Positions 8,097-16,806 of a stretch of DNA of 64,000 bases are shown here, one piece after another. This DNA comes from Verrucomicrobiota bacterium JB022 (lineage in GTDB: Bacteria > Verrucomicrobiota > Verrucomicrobiia > Opitutales > Oceanipulchritudinaceae): contig JAUTCQ010000009.1 in NCBI GenBank assembly GCA_030673845.1, forward strand, positions 124,001 to 188,000. The letters run 5' to 3'. The position numbers and the translations under genes are program-made. Position 1 is the stretch's first letter. The number at the start of each line of letters is the position of its first letter. The notes beneath the pieces were generated by a model, which saw only the letters and a list, made by a program, of their open reading frames with translations, searched no databases and was not told the DNA's origin.

Positions 8097-8692
8097 CCGG
8101 CGTGGATCTCCTTCCAGAGGCGCGCGAGGCGGGTATCGAGGCGGGCGTCGACGAGGCCGAAACGGCTGTGTACGGTCATGTCGCCGGGGCGCAAGCGGTC
8201 GTCGTCGCGCAGGTCGAGGTAGTTGAGATTGAGGGTGCCGGCGTTTTCGAGGTGCTCGGTCAGGCGCTCGAGGTCCTGCGGGTTGAGGCGCACCTCGACT
8301 CGTTCGCCTTCCGCCGGTTGCATCTCGGCCAGCAGGTTGGCAATGGCGCTCTCCAGCATGGGGCCGTCGAATTGCATTCCTTCGAGCACTTTCTCGACGA
8401 GGGAGAAGACGAGCGACGGCAAGCGGTCGGCGGTCCCGGCGAGCAACTGGCCGACTTCGCGCTCGAGGCGTTCCAGCACGTTGCGCTGGAAGTCGAGCAC
8501 GTCTTCGCGCTGGCTGCTCATCTGGGCGTGGAAATTCTGCTCCGCCGCGCGTTTGCCGCGCTCGTAAGCTTCCGCCACGGCCTTCTCGTGCACGTCGGCA
8601 TCGACGGGAGGCGGCCCGAAGCGAACGAACTGGACCGCGCGCACGGGGCGCGACAGCCGGAGGTCGAAATGGTGCACGCTAGACGAGGACAT
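8093..8692 (-). CDS. fliH: Flagellar assembly protein FliH
   Basis: FliH is the regulator and peripheral stalk of the FliI ATPase and tethers it to the C-ring through FliN. The 199-residue product has a variable N-terminus, an Ala/Glu/Gln-rich helical region (about 35-75, 'YERGKRAAEQNFHAQM') and a C-terminal domain with 'EGERVEVRLNPQDLERL' and 'LRPGDMTVHSRFGLVDARLD', which matches the FliH/SctL/V-ATPase E-subunit fold. It overlaps the end of fliG by 14 bases and fliI by 4. Confidence 0.93.
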   Translation of the reverse strand: MSSSSVHHFDLRLSRPVRAVQFVRFGPPPVDADVHEKAVAEAYERGKRAAEQNFHAQMSSQREDVLDFQRNVLERLEREVGQLLAGTADRLPSLVFSLVEKVLEGMQFDGPMLESAIANLLAEMQPAEGERVEVRLNPQDLERLTEHLENAGTLNLNYLDLRDDDRLRPGDMTVHSRFGLVDARLDTRLARLWKEIHAG

Positions 8693-9710
8693 CGCCGCCT
8701 CCTCCGTCGATCGTGATTTCGCCTTCTTCTTCGAGCTGGCGCACCGTCTGGATGATGCGGTCTTGCGCGGCTTCGACTTCCTTCAGGCGCACCGGCCCGA
8801 GCATGTCCATTTCTTCCATCAGCGTCTCGGCCGCGCGCTTGGAAACCGCACCGAGCAGGGCCTGCTGCAGCGGCTTGTTGGCCGCCTTGAGCGCCACCAC
8901 CAGGTCGTTGCTCTCGATCTCGCGCATGACGCGCTGGAGGTCGCGCTGGGAGAGCGAGATGAGGTTGTCGAAGGAGAACATCTTGCGCTGGATCGCCTGC
9001 CCGAGGTTCGGGTTGCGCTCGGAGAGCTTGGTGAGCAGCGTCTTGGAAAGGTTCTTGTCGAGCAGGTTGAGCAGGTCGGCCACCGCGCGGACGCCGCCGC
9101 TTTGGCTCATGCCGCTGGTCGGCTCCTTCTGGCTGGCGTGGCGGCGGATGTTTTCGATCACCTTCTGCACGTTGTCGGGCGTGGTCTTGTCCATCGTCCC
9201 AATGCGCTCGATGACTTCTTCGCGCGTCTCCTGCGGCACCATCATGAGCACCTCGGAGGCTTTCTTGGAGCTGAGGTAAGACATGACGAAGGCGAGCGTC
9301 TGCGGCTGCTCGTTGCGGATGAGGTTGTAGATCATCCGGGTGTCCATCTCGCTCAACTCGCTCATCACCTCGGTGGAGGTGCTGAGGGGGGCGATGCGGC
9401 CCATGAGCGTCGAGGCCTTGTAATCGCCCTTGGCCATTTCGAGGGCCTTCTGGGCAAAGGGCGTGCCGCCGAGGATGGCGCCGAAGCTGGTGCCGATGAT
9501 CTCCGAAAACTCGTCGATGGCCATGCGTTGCACGTCCTCGCCGATGATGCGGAAGTTCGCGATCTCGCGCACGATCATCTCGATTTCGAACTCGTCGAAC
9601 TGCTGGAGGATCTGCGCGGCCTGCTCGGGCCCGATCACGATGAGGAACAGAGCCAGCTTCTGGAAGCGGTTCAGGCCTTCGTATTTAATATCCTGGATGG
9701 CGTCGCTCAT
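8679..9710 (-). CDS. fliG: Flagellar motor switch protein FliG
   Basis: The upper C-ring protein that contacts the MS ring through its N-terminus and the stator through its C-terminus, converting ion flow to torque. At 343 residues the length is standard. The N-terminal domain contains 'FLIVIGPEQAAQILQQFDE', the middle domain 'LIRNEQPQTLAFVMSYL', and the C-terminal torque helix region contains 'LISLSQRDLQRVMREIES' and 'MLGPVRLKEVEAAQDRI' with its charged residues. It lies 27 bases after fliF. Confidence 0.98.
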   Translation of the reverse strand: MSDAIQDIKYEGLNRFQKLALFLIVIGPEQAAQILQQFDEFEIEMIVREIANFRIIGEDVQRMAIDEFSEIIGTSFGAILGGTPFAQKALEMAKGDYKASTLMGRIAPLSTSTEVMSELSEMDTRMIYNLIRNEQPQTLAFVMSYLSSKKASEVLMMVPQETREEVIERIGTMDKTTPDNVQKVIENIRRHASQKEPTSGMSQSGGVRAVADLLNLLDKNLSKTLLTKLSERNPNLGQAIQRKMFSFDNLISLSQRDLQRVMREIESNDLVVALKAANKPLQQALLGAVSKRAAETLMEEMDMLGPVRLKEVEAAQDRIIQTVRQLEEEGEITIDGGGGDVLV

Positions 9711-9737
9711 GTTCTATGCGCTCCGGTTGGCGGGCAC

Positions 9738-11294
9738 CTAGGCCTTGTTCTGCCCTTCGCTCACCCAGTTCTTGAGCGCGAGGCTGACGTTTTGCGGTTT
9801 GGACTGGATCAGCTCGTTGAGCAGCTCCGGCGTCAGTTTCGGGGTCACGTCGCGCGGCTCCGAAGAGGAGGCGGCCTGGGTGGGCACGGGCGTCATGACT
9901 TCGAAATCGGTCTTCTGGCGCTGAAGTAAACGGAGGAAGATACCAAACATTACGATTGCGACGCCCAACGCAAGGAAGTTGCGGATAAATTCCTGGTATT
10001 GGAAGGCCATTTCGATCAGCCCGGGCGATTGCTCCTCGCCGGTGTCGACGACCATAAAGGGCATTTCCTGCACCGTCACGAGGTCTTCGATGCGTTGATC
10101 GGGCGCGATGCCGAGGGCGTTGCCGACCATGCGCTGCAGACGGGAAATTTCTTCCGGCGTGCGCACCACAGGGGCTCCGTCTTCGCCAAGGCGCTGGGCC
10201 ACGACCACCGCCGCAGTGAGGCGCTGAATCGTGCCAGGGGCCTGGATCACTTCGACGCGGGTCGAATTGATCTCGTAAGAGGCGGAGCGTTCCTTGCGGC
10301 TTTCGTTGTTGCTGCTGACGGCTTCGTTGCCGCCGGCAGGGGCGCCACCGGCATTTTCCGGCAGGTTGGCGGCCACACCGGCCCCTTGAGTGGGGCGCGA
10401 TTCGCTGCTCTGGTTGGTGTTTTCGCTCGCGGTCTCCTGGCGGACGACGGCGCTTTCGGGGTCGTAAATCACTTCGGTGCGGGTGGCCGAGTCGGTATTG
10501 ACTTCGACGGATACGCGGGCGACGACGCCCCCTACCCCGACCACCGGGCTGAGCATGGTCTCGACCTTCTGGCCGTAGTAGCGCTCGATCTCGCGGCGGA
10601 ACTTGAGCTGCCCGCTGACTTCGGCCAGGCCTTCGTCGGTGCGGAGGGATTCGCTCAGCACGTTGCCCCGGTTGTCGACCACTGCGACGTCGTCGACGTT
10701 GAGGCCTTCGACGGCGTTGGCGACGAGGAAGCGGATGGAGTTGACGGCGTCGAGCGGCAGCGGCTTGCCGCCGGTTTCGACAAAGACGGATGCAGTGGGC
10801 TTGGAGCCGGTGGGCGTCACGACGAGGCGGCTTTCGGGCTGCACGATCATCACGCGGGCGGAGCGGATGCCGTTGATCTGCGTGATCGTGCGGCCGAGCT
10901 CGCCCTGGATGGCGCGCATGTAGTTGGTGCGCTGCACAAAGTCGCTGATGCCAAAGTTGCCGCGGTCGAAGATCTCGAAGCCCACGCCGCCGCCCTGGGG
11001 GAGGCCTTGCGAGGCCAAGTCCATCCGCAGCTGGGAAAGGGCTTCGCGGGGCACGTAGACGGAGTTGCCGCGCAGCTCGTACTTCACGCCATTGTCTTGC
11101 ACGACCTTGGCGATGGCGGAGAGGTCTTCGTTGTCGAGCTCGCCGTAGAGCAGGCTCATCTGGGGTCGGCCCGACCACCAGAGCAGCGCGCCCATCACGC
11201 CGACGATGAACAAGGCGGAGAGGATGACCGATACCTTCTGGTTGGTCCCGAGCTCCTTCCAAAACTGTGTAAACTGCTGGAGTATGTTGTTCAT
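9738..11294 (-). CDS. fliF: Flagellar MS-ring protein FliF
   Basis: FliF forms the membrane-supramembrane ring on which the rest of the basal body is built. The 518-residue product has two transmembrane helices (about 22-40 and 432-452), the ring-building motifs between them ('LYGELDNEDLSAIAKVVQDN', 'VYVPREALSQLRMDLASQG', 'TNYMRAIQGELGRTI'), a Ser/Gly-rich region around 305-335, and the C-terminal FliG-binding tail '...LALKNWVSEGQNKA'. It is flanked by fliE (26-base gap) and fliG (27-base gap). Confidence 0.98.
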   Translation of the reverse strand: MNNILQQFTQFWKELGTNQKVSVILSALFIVGVMGALLWWSGRPQMSLLYGELDNEDLSAIAKVVQDNGVKYELRGNSVYVPREALSQLRMDLASQGLPQGGGVGFEIFDRGNFGISDFVQRTNYMRAIQGELGRTITQINGIRSARVMIVQPESRLVVTPTGSKPTASVFVETGGKPLPLDAVNSIRFLVANAVEGLNVDDVAVVDNRGNVLSESLRTDEGLAEVSGQLKFRREIERYYGQKVETMLSPVVGVGGVVARVSVEVNTDSATRTEVIYDPESAVVRQETASENTNQSSESRPTQGAGVAANLPENAGGAPAGGNEAVSSNNESRKERSASYEINSTRVEVIQAPGTIQRLTAAVVVAQRLGEDGAPVVRTPEEISRLQRMVGNALGIAPDQRIEDLVTVQEMPFMVVDTGEEQSPGLIEMAFQYQEFIRNFLALGVAIVMFGIFLRLLQRQKTDFEVMTPVPTQAASSSEPRDVTPKLTPELLNELIQSKPQNVSLALKNWVSEGQNKA

Positions 11295-11320
11295 GGGTAT
11301 ACTTCGCCGCTAGGGGTGGG

Positions 11321-11806
11321 CTAGACCTGCATCCGCATCAGTTCTTGAAATGATTCCACCAACTTGTTTCGGACTTCGACCATCATGGTGAAGGCCAGGC
11401 CCGACTCGCGCATGCTGATCATGGCCTGGTGGAGGTTGGTGCTCTCGCCCGTCATCAGCTGGCGCACCTCGTGAGAGGCCACGTCCTGCTTCTGGTCGAC
11501 GGCGCGCACGAAGTCGCGGGCAAGATTTTCCACCCCGAGGGCCGGGGCGCCGGAAAGATTGGGCAGTCCGCTGCGAGCCGCTCCTTCGACGCCGTCGTTT
11601 TTCCACGGGGCATCGGTCGGGCGCTGGGTCGCAGTGTTGAGCTTCGACATCCAGTCCTGGGCGTCGAAGTTGGCACCGGCCTTATCGAGCCCGGGCAGGC
11701 CGGCGGTGGGCCCTTGGAGCTGGCGCGCCTGCTCCATCGCGCGCTGGGGGTCCAGCCGGGTGAGGAGCGAAGGGTTGAGGGCGGAAATGGAGGGAATGGC
11801 GGCCAT
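11321..11806 (-). CDS. fliE: Flagellar hook-basal body protein FliE (long form)
   Basis: FliE joins the MS ring to the rod and is among the first rod proteins exported. The conserved C-terminal part is clear ('VENLARDFVRAVDQKQDVAS', 'MTGESTNLHQAMISMRESGL', 'FTMMVEVRNKLVESFQELMR'). At 161 residues it is about 55 longer than the usual 100-110; the extra length is a Gly/Pro/Asn-containing region between about 25 and 90. It follows flgC by 17 bases in the common flgB-flgC-fliE order. Confidence 0.95.
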   Translation of the reverse strand: MAAIPSISALNPSLLTRLDPQRAMEQARQLQGPTAGLPGLDKAGANFDAQDWMSKLNTATQRPTDAPWKNDGVEGAARSGLPNLSGAPALGVENLARDFVRAVDQKQDVASHEVRQLMTGESTNLHQAMISMRESGLAFTMMVEVRNKLVESFQELMRMQV

Positions 11807-11823
11807 GGGTCAGGACGAAAGGG

Positions 11824-12240
11824 CTAGATTTGCATGGCCTGGAGGGCCATCTGGCGGGAGGTGCGGATCACGCTGAGGTTGGCTTCGTAGGCGCGGGAGA
11901 CGTTGATGAGGTCGACCATCTCCATGGCGGTTTTCACGTTGGGGAGCGCCACCATGCCGTTGTCGTCGGCGTGCGGGTGGTTGGGCATGTAGACGCGCTC
12001 GCCGGGGGTGTTGTCGACCGAGACCTCGGAGACGCGCACGCTGCGGGAGGTGTTTTGCGGCTCCATGCCGCCGATCTTGGGCAGGTAGCTCTCGAAGACG
12101 ACCTGACGGCGCTGGTAGGGTTGCCCATCCACATCGCGCGTGGTTTGCGCGTTGGCCAGGTTCTGCGCCACGACGTCCATCTGCAGGCGGTGGGCTTGCA
12201 GGGCATCGGTGGTGTAGCGGGCGGCGGGGATGAGTTCCAT
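11824..12240 (-). CDS. flgC: Flagellar basal-body rod protein FlgC
   Basis: A proximal rod subunit exported by the flagellar apparatus. The 138-residue product has the N-terminal rod motif 'TTDALQAHRLQMDVVAQNLA', a mid region 'YQRRQVVFES', the FlgC-typical 'YMPNHPHADDNGMVALPNV', and the C-terminal helix 'MVDLINVSRAYEANLSVI'. It lies 24 bases after flgB. Confidence 0.98.
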   Translation of the reverse strand: MELIPAARYTTDALQAHRLQMDVVAQNLANAQTTRDVDGQPYQRRQVVFESYLPKIGGMEPQNTSRSVRVSEVSVDNTPGERVYMPNHPHADDNGMVALPNVKTAMEMVDLINVSRAYEANLSVIRTSRQMALQAMQI

Positions 12241-12264
12241 GGTTTAAAGCGGCGGGTTTACGGT

Positions 12265-12663
12265 TCAGCTCGGCTGGACGCGGCCGGTGATGGCGGTCTC
12301 GAGGTGCTTCAGCGAGGTGCTGACGTATTGAGTCATGAACTGATAGCGCAGGGCGTTTTCGTTGATGGCCTGCATTTCTTCTTCGATGGCGACGTTGTTG
12401 CCATCGGGGCCCACCGCACGGGCGCTGGTGTCGGTCTCGACCGAGAGCGGAAAATTCTGCCCGTTGCCCAACTGGCCCGACTGGAGTTCACGACGGAAGT
12501 TGGCCTCGAAGTCCGAATTGAGGTCGACCCGCTTGTAGCCCGGCGTCGAGGCATTCGCGAGGTTGGCCGCCAGCGCCTGTTGCCGCATCGCCGTGGCGTC
12601 GAGCCAGACGCGGGCGGCGGCAAGATTGGGCTGGTTGGCGATGGATTCGAGCATGGCCGTCAT
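12265..12663 (-). CDS. flgB: Flagellar basal-body rod protein FlgB
   Basis: The first rod protein and first gene of the long minus-strand flagellar operon. It contains the rod motif 'ATAMRQQALAANLANASTPG' followed by 'YKRVD', and the C-terminal 'QAINENALRYQFMTQYVSTS' helix. The first ATG is at 12663; a second ATG three codons on (12654) fits usual FlgB N-termini better, and a sigma-54-like site would put the transcript start at about 12655. Neither start has a Shine-Dalgarno sequence. Confidence 0.96.
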   Translation of the reverse strand: MTAMLESIANQPNLAAARVWLDATAMRQQALAANLANASTPGYKRVDLNSDFEANFRRELQSGQLGNGQNFPLSVETDTSARAVGPDGNNVAIEEEMQAINENALRYQFMTQYVSTSLKHLETAITGRVQPS

Positions 12664-12666
12664 TGA

Positions 12667-12681
12667 GCAAGGGCAATACCA
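12667..12681 (-). promoter_or_regulatory. Candidate sigma-54 (-24/-12) promoter of the flagellar operon
   Basis: On the minus strand the sequence TGGTATTGCCCTTGC has GG at 12680-12679 and GC at 12668-12667 with the standard 10-base spacing; TTGC matches the -12 box fully and TGG the -24 box. The predicted start is about 12655. A sigma-54 activator gene at 20255 in the divergent cluster makes this site plausible. The near-leaderless transcript is a reason for caution. Confidence 0.5.
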
Positions 12682-12835
12682 GTTCCGCGATCACACAACT
12701 TAAAAACTTGAAAACCAACGTCTTGAAAATCTTTAGGAACTTTCTCCACGACCTGCCCGGAAAGTTTTTCCGCAGCTCGGCGAGCGGGGTTACACCCACC
12801 TCGTAAAGTAATCTACGTATTCCACATAATGCCCC

Positions 12836-12862
12836 TAAAACCTCAGGTGCTTAAGCCGAATT
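12836..12862 (+). promoter_or_regulatory. Candidate FliA (sigma-28) promoter of cheR
   Basis: TAAA, then 15 bases, then GCCGAATT, compared with the FliA consensus TAAA-N15-GCCGATAA. The -10 element ends 9 bases before the cheR ATG, so the transcript would be nearly leaderless. Three further sites with the same -10 core lie in the cluster, at 18113, 21990 and 23850. Confidence 0.5.
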
Positions 12863-12871
12863 TATACCTGC

Positions 12872-13735
12872 ATGGCACGTCAGCCCGCGGTCACATCTTC
12901 ATTCAGCATCGGTCCTCTCAGTCAGGAGGAATACGACCGTTTTAGCGAAGCTATTTACCGGCTCGCACGCATCAACCTCGGCCCCCACAAGAAAGAGCTG
13001 GTCACAGCCCGGCTGTCCAAGCGCCTCCGTGCGTTAGGCATGACGCGCTTCAGCGACTACTACAACTTTATCACCAGTAAGGCGGGCAGCGAGGAACTGA
13101 CTAATTTCGTCGACGCGATTTCGACCAATCACACGTTTTTCTTCCGCGAGGTGCTGCACTTCGAGTTCATGGCCTCCCAGGTCGTGCCGGAGCACATCAA
13201 GCACCACGGGCGCCGGCCGCTTCGAGTATGGAGCGCGGCGTGTTCGAGCGGTGAAGAGCCCTACTCCATCGCCATCACCTTGGCTGAAACCCTCCCAATG
13301 GGTTCGCACGAGAACTTCGAGGTGATCGCTACCGACATCTCGACCAAGGTCCTGAACAAGGCGAAGGAGGGCATCTATCCCGCCTCGCGCCTGCAATCGA
13401 TGCCGCTGGAGGTGATCAAGCGTTACTTCACCCCGTCGCGTGGGCGCGATGAAGAGCCGCACTTCCAGGCGCGCCCCCAGTTGCGCCAGCGCATTCAATT
13501 TCAGCACCTCAACCTGTTTTCCAACTACCCATGGCGCGAGCCGTTTGATATGGTGTTTCTCCGAAACGTCATGATCTACTTCGACCGTGATACTCAGGTA
13601 GACTTGATCCAACGCATCCTCCCGTGGATTCGCCCCGGCGGCTACCTCATTACCGGCCAAAGCGAATCGCTGGGCCACAGTGTTCAGGCCCTGAAAGTTC
13701 TGCGCCCCTCCATCCATCAGAAGACCCATGGCTGA
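12872..13735 (+). CDS. cheR: Chemotaxis protein methyltransferase CheR
   Basis: CheR transfers methyl groups from S-adenosylmethionine to glutamates on chemoreceptors, the adaptation arm of chemotaxis. The 287-residue product has an N-terminal helical domain, the conserved 'NHTFFFRE' (86-93), the SAM-binding 'VWSAACSSGEEPYSIAI' (about 119-134), 'FEVIATDIST', and 'FDMVFLRNVMIYFD' near the C-terminus. It opens the plus-strand cluster, diverges from flgB across 208 bases, and overlaps cheB by 8 bases. Confidence 0.98.
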   Translation: MARQPAVTSSFSIGPLSQEEYDRFSEAIYRLARINLGPHKKELVTARLSKRLRALGMTRFSDYYNFITSKAGSEELTNFVDAISTNHTFFFREVLHFEFMASQVVPEHIKHHGRRPLRVWSAACSSGEEPYSIAITLAETLPMGSHENFEVIATDISTKVLNKAKEGIYPASRLQSMPLEVIKRYFTPSRGRDEEPHFQARPQLRQRIQFQHLNLFSNYPWREPFDMVFLRNVMIYFDRDTQVDLIQRILPWIRPGGYLITGQSESLGHSVQALKVLRPSIHQKTHG

Positions 13736-14900
13736 TCTCTCCTCCCCCATCCGCGTTCTGCTCTGCGACGACTCGGCCGTCATCCGGTCTTCCGTGGCTC
13801 AAATGCTGCGCCGCGACCCGGAGCTCGAAGTCGTCGGCACCGCCGAGAACCCTTATCAGGCCCGCGACCAGATCCTGAAGCTCGACCCTGAAGTGTTGCT
13901 GCTCGACCTGGAAATGCCGCGCATGGACGGGCTGAGCTTCCTCAGCATCATCATGCGCGAGCGCCCGATGCCGGTCGTGATCTTTAGCTCGCTGAGCCAG
14001 CAGGGCTCGCACGTCGCCTGGGAGGCGATGCAGCGCGGGGCGATCGAAGTGCTCGGCAAGCCGCGCAGCCCGCGCGAGCTGCAAGACCTGGCGCCGATCC
14101 TCATTTACAAGCTGAAGGCTGCTGCCTTGGCCGGTCGCAGCGCGAGCTTCCGCAAGCATGTGGATGCCGCCATCGAGGCTGGCAAGGCCCCTTCCCCGGT
14201 GGCTGCCATTAAAAACAGCCAACCCGCTACCGCCTTTTCGCAAAAACCGCAGACCAAGGAGCAGGTCGACTGCTCGCACCTCGACCCGAAGGCGCTCATC
14301 CTGCTCGGCGCCTCCACCGGCGGCACCGAAGCGCTGAAAAACGTGCTGGTCGACTTGCCGGCCGACATGCCGCCGATCCTGATCGTGCAGCATATCCCGG
14401 CCTATTTTTCCGCCAGTTTTGCCAACCGTCTCGACAGCCTTTGCAAGCTGCGGGTAAAGGAGGCGCGTCACGGCGACGTGTGCCAGCCCGGCCACGTGCT
14501 CGTCGCACCCGGTAATTACCACATGACGGTGCACGCTGCGGCGGGCGGCTACCGCGTAAAGCTCGACGACGGGCCGCGTGTATGGCACCAGCGCCCAGCC
14601 GTCGACCTGCTGATGAAGAGCGGCGCGCAGACGGCGGGCATGCATGCCATTGCCGGCGTGCTAACGGGCATGGGCCGAGACGGGGCGGAAGGTTTGCTTG
14701 CCTTGCGCCGCCGCGGTGCGATAACGTTCGCTCAAGATGAAGCGACCTCAGTAGTTTACGGTATGCCCCGGGCTGCCAAAGAGGTCGGAGCCGCCCAGCG
14801 CGTGCTCCCTCTCCATCAAATGGCTGCCTTCCTGCAGGAAGCCACTCGCACCCGTCGCCGCACCTCCCCGCCTACCGAACATGAAGTCTCCAGTGTCTGA
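13728..14900 (+). CDS. cheB: Chemotaxis response regulator / protein-glutamate methylesterase CheB
   Basis: CheB removes methyl groups from, or deamidates, chemoreceptors when phosphorylated by CheA. The receiver domain (1-125) has the acidic pair D14/D15 and phospho-acceptor D60 ('LLLDLEMPRMDG'). The esterase domain (about 195-375) has 'GASTGGTEAL' (catalytic Ser), 'IVQHIPAYFS' (His) and 'GMGRDGAEGL' (Asp). Architecture and length (390 residues) are standard. Its end overlaps the next gene by 20 bases. Confidence 0.98.
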   Translation: MADLSSPIRVLLCDDSAVIRSSVAQMLRRDPELEVVGTAENPYQARDQILKLDPEVLLLDLEMPRMDGLSFLSIIMRERPMPVVIFSSLSQQGSHVAWEAMQRGAIEVLGKPRSPRELQDLAPILIYKLKAAALAGRSASFRKHVDAAIEAGKAPSPVAAIKNSQPATAFSQKPQTKEQVDCSHLDPKALILLGASTGGTEALKNVLVDLPADMPPILIVQHIPAYFSASFANRLDSLCKLRVKEARHGDVCQPGHVLVAPGNYHMTVHAAAGGYRVKLDDGPRVWHQRPAVDLLMKSGAQTAGMHAIAGVLTGMGRDGAEGLLALRRRGAITFAQDEATSVVYGMPRAAKEVGAAQRVLPLHQMAAFLQEATRTRRRTSPPTEHEVSSV

Positions 14901-16794
14901 TTCCGTCCACTACGATCCGCTGCAATTCGTAGTAGATCAGGATCTGCAAGTCGTGAAGCTCGACCCTGTCTTGCTTCCGGCTTTCGGAGGTGAGCAGGCG
15001 GCCCCGACGCTGGAACAAGTCTTCAAAAGCATCAACCCGGAATGGCAAGTTCCGGGCCCTTCGTTTTTTCAAGGTGAGAGCAACTCGACCTTCCTGCCTT
15101 GGGAGCCGGGCCCGCCGCCGAGCCCTTACGGCATGCGCCTGCAGGCATTGCGGGCCGGAGATTTGATTTGTTGTTCGTTGATGCCTGCCCTCGGTTCCGC
15201 CCAGGCGGTGGCCGACGCAGGGCTGCAGGAGATCCCGGAAGGCGACCAGTGGTCGGCTACGCTCTTCATGCGGCTGAAAAAGTCGGAAAACAAGATCAAG
15301 ATCTACAGCCACCACTTCCCGGGCTTCATGTATCAGCAGCGGGCGGATCTTTCGTTCTCGTATCTCGACCCGAGCTTGCGCGAGATCTTCGGACTCGATG
15401 TGAGCCTGCTCCAGCGTAGCGGCAGTTCGTTCCTCGACCTGATCTACGAGAAGGATCGCGATTTTTACCTGCATGAAGTCCAGAAAGGCTCGCAGACGGG
15501 TGAGCGCTTTACGCTGACGTATCGGCTCAAACTGCCCCACACCGGCCAGATCATCTACCTGCAGGACTATCGCTCGGCCGTAAAGTCGGCCAACGGGCTG
15601 CTGCTGGGATACGAAGGGGTGTGGCTCGACATCACCCGCCAGGCAGTGGCGGAAAAGCGCCTCTCCAGCGCGGGCTGGAAGGAAAGCCTCGCCACCCTCA
15701 CCAGCGGTCTGCTGCACGACTTCAAGAACAGCATGACGGGGATCGGCACCCTCAGCGAGCTGTATTGCCGCACGATGGACCGTGCGCACCCGTGGCACGA
15801 GGGGATGACGATGATCCGCAAGAATGCCCTCGAAGCCCAGAAGATCGTGCAGCGCATGATCGACCTCAATCGCGAGGAGGCTGGGCGACGCAATTACCAC
15901 AACTTGCGTGAGTTGGTACGCGACCAGATCGAGCTTGTCCGCATCGTGCTGCCCAAGCACATGCATATCGAGACCCAGATCACCGAGCAGGATATCCCCG
16001 TCTACCTCGACGAGGTCGCCTTCCGCCAGATGGTGCTCAACCTCGTGATCAATAGCCGCGACGCGAGCCCGCACGACGGCACCATTACCATCCGCATGTT
16101 GCCGGCGGAGACGGGCCAGGTGATCGATGGCGAAGCGCCTGCCGGCTTCGTCTGCCCCAAGGACGGGGCGCTGATCGAGATCGCCGATCAGGGCCACGGC
16201 ATCCCACCGGAAAACCTGCCCCACGTCTTCAACCCGTATTATACGACGAAGGAAATTTCCAAGGGTTCGGGCCTCGGGCTCTACAATACCCGCATTTTTA
16301 TCCAGGACCATGGGGGCGAGATCACAATCCAGAGCGAGCAGCATATGGGCACCACGATCCGCCTGTTTCTGCCCACGGCCGACTTTACCGAATCGCTCAG
16401 CAGCGTGGGCGGCAAACACGAGCGCGGCCAGTCCGAGCGGCGCACGGTGATCATCTTCCAGCAGGCCGATGCGGCGGACTTCACCGACCAGCTGCGCCAG
16501 CAGGGCTGCGAAGTCATTTCCTTCCAGCAGGCCAGCCGCCTCTTGCGCTACCTGCCCGATGTGACGTCGCGGCACAATCTGCTCGTACTCCTGGGGCCGC
16601 GTTTCACGCCAGCGATGCAAGAGCTTGCACGCCACGTAGAGGCCAATTATCCGTCTCTGCCCATGGTGCACGTGCACCCGGCGCACGACGACGACCAGTT
16701 GCCTGCCGAATTTGAGCACCTGCTCGACCTCACCATACCCCCGGGCGGCAATCACCGCCGCCTCGTCATGCAAATCCTTGATCTCCTAGGCTAG
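14881..16794 (+). CDS. PAS sensor histidine kinase with C-terminal degenerate receiver-like domain
   Basis: The 637-residue product has no transmembrane segment, so it is probably cytosolic. An N-terminal region without a recognisable domain (1-140) precedes a PAS domain (about 145-255), a dimerisation/phospho-acceptor helix with 'LLHDFKNSMTGIGTLSEL' (H279), and an ATPase domain with 'VLNLVINSRDAS' (N box), 'IADQGHGIPPENL' (G1), 'FNPYYTTKEISKGSGLGLYN' (F and G2 boxes). Residues about 512-637 look like a receiver fold ('RRTVIIFQQADAADFTDQLR') but lack the acidic pair and a phosphorylatable Asp. With the sigma-54 activator at 20255 it resembles a FlgS/FlgR-type pair; the partnership is inference. 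Confidence 0.88.
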   Translation: MKSPVSDSVHYDPLQFVVDQDLQVVKLDPVLLPAFGGEQAAPTLEQVFKSINPEWQVPGPSFFQGESNSTFLPWEPGPPPSPYGMRLQALRAGDLICCSLMPALGSAQAVADAGLQEIPEGDQWSATLFMRLKKSENKIKIYSHHFPGFMYQQRADLSFSYLDPSLREIFGLDVSLLQRSGSSFLDLIYEKDRDFYLHEVQKGSQTGERFTLTYRLKLPHTGQIIYLQDYRSAVKSANGLLLGYEGVWLDITRQAVAEKRLSSAGWKESLATLTSGLLHDFKNSMTGIGTLSELYCRTMDRAHPWHEGMTMIRKNALEAQKIVQRMIDLNREEAGRRNYHNLRELVRDQIELVRIVLPKHMHIETQITEQDIPVYLDEVAFRQMVLNLVINSRDASPHDGTITIRMLPAETGQVIDGEAPAGFVCPKDGALIEIADQGHGIPPENLPHVFNPYYTTKEISKGSGLGLYNTRIFIQDHGGEITIQSEQHMGTTIRLFLPTADFTESLSSVGGKHERGQSERRTVIIFQQADAADFTDQLRQQGCEVISFQQASRLLRYLPDVTSRHNLLVLLGPRFTPAMQELARHVEANYPSLPMVHVHPAHDDDQLPAEFEHLLDLTIPPGGNHRRLVMQILDLLG

Positions 16795-16806
16795 CCGCCC
16801 TACCCC

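Noticed and set aside
9685-11262. An alternative 525-codon minus-strand frame overlapping fliF
   Set aside because: Arg/His/Ala-rich translation in the wrong frame of fliF; FliF motifs are all in the other frame.
12804-12830. A second TAAAG-based FliA-like match before cheR
   Set aside because: The -10 part (CCACATAA) matches poorly and the site at 12836 is better placed and better conserved.
14872-16773. A 633-codon minus-strand open frame opposite the histidine kinase
   Set aside because: The plus strand has clear PAS, H-box and ATPase motifs; the minus frame is low-information, His/Val/Leu/Arg-rich, as expected from antisense of a GC-rich gene.
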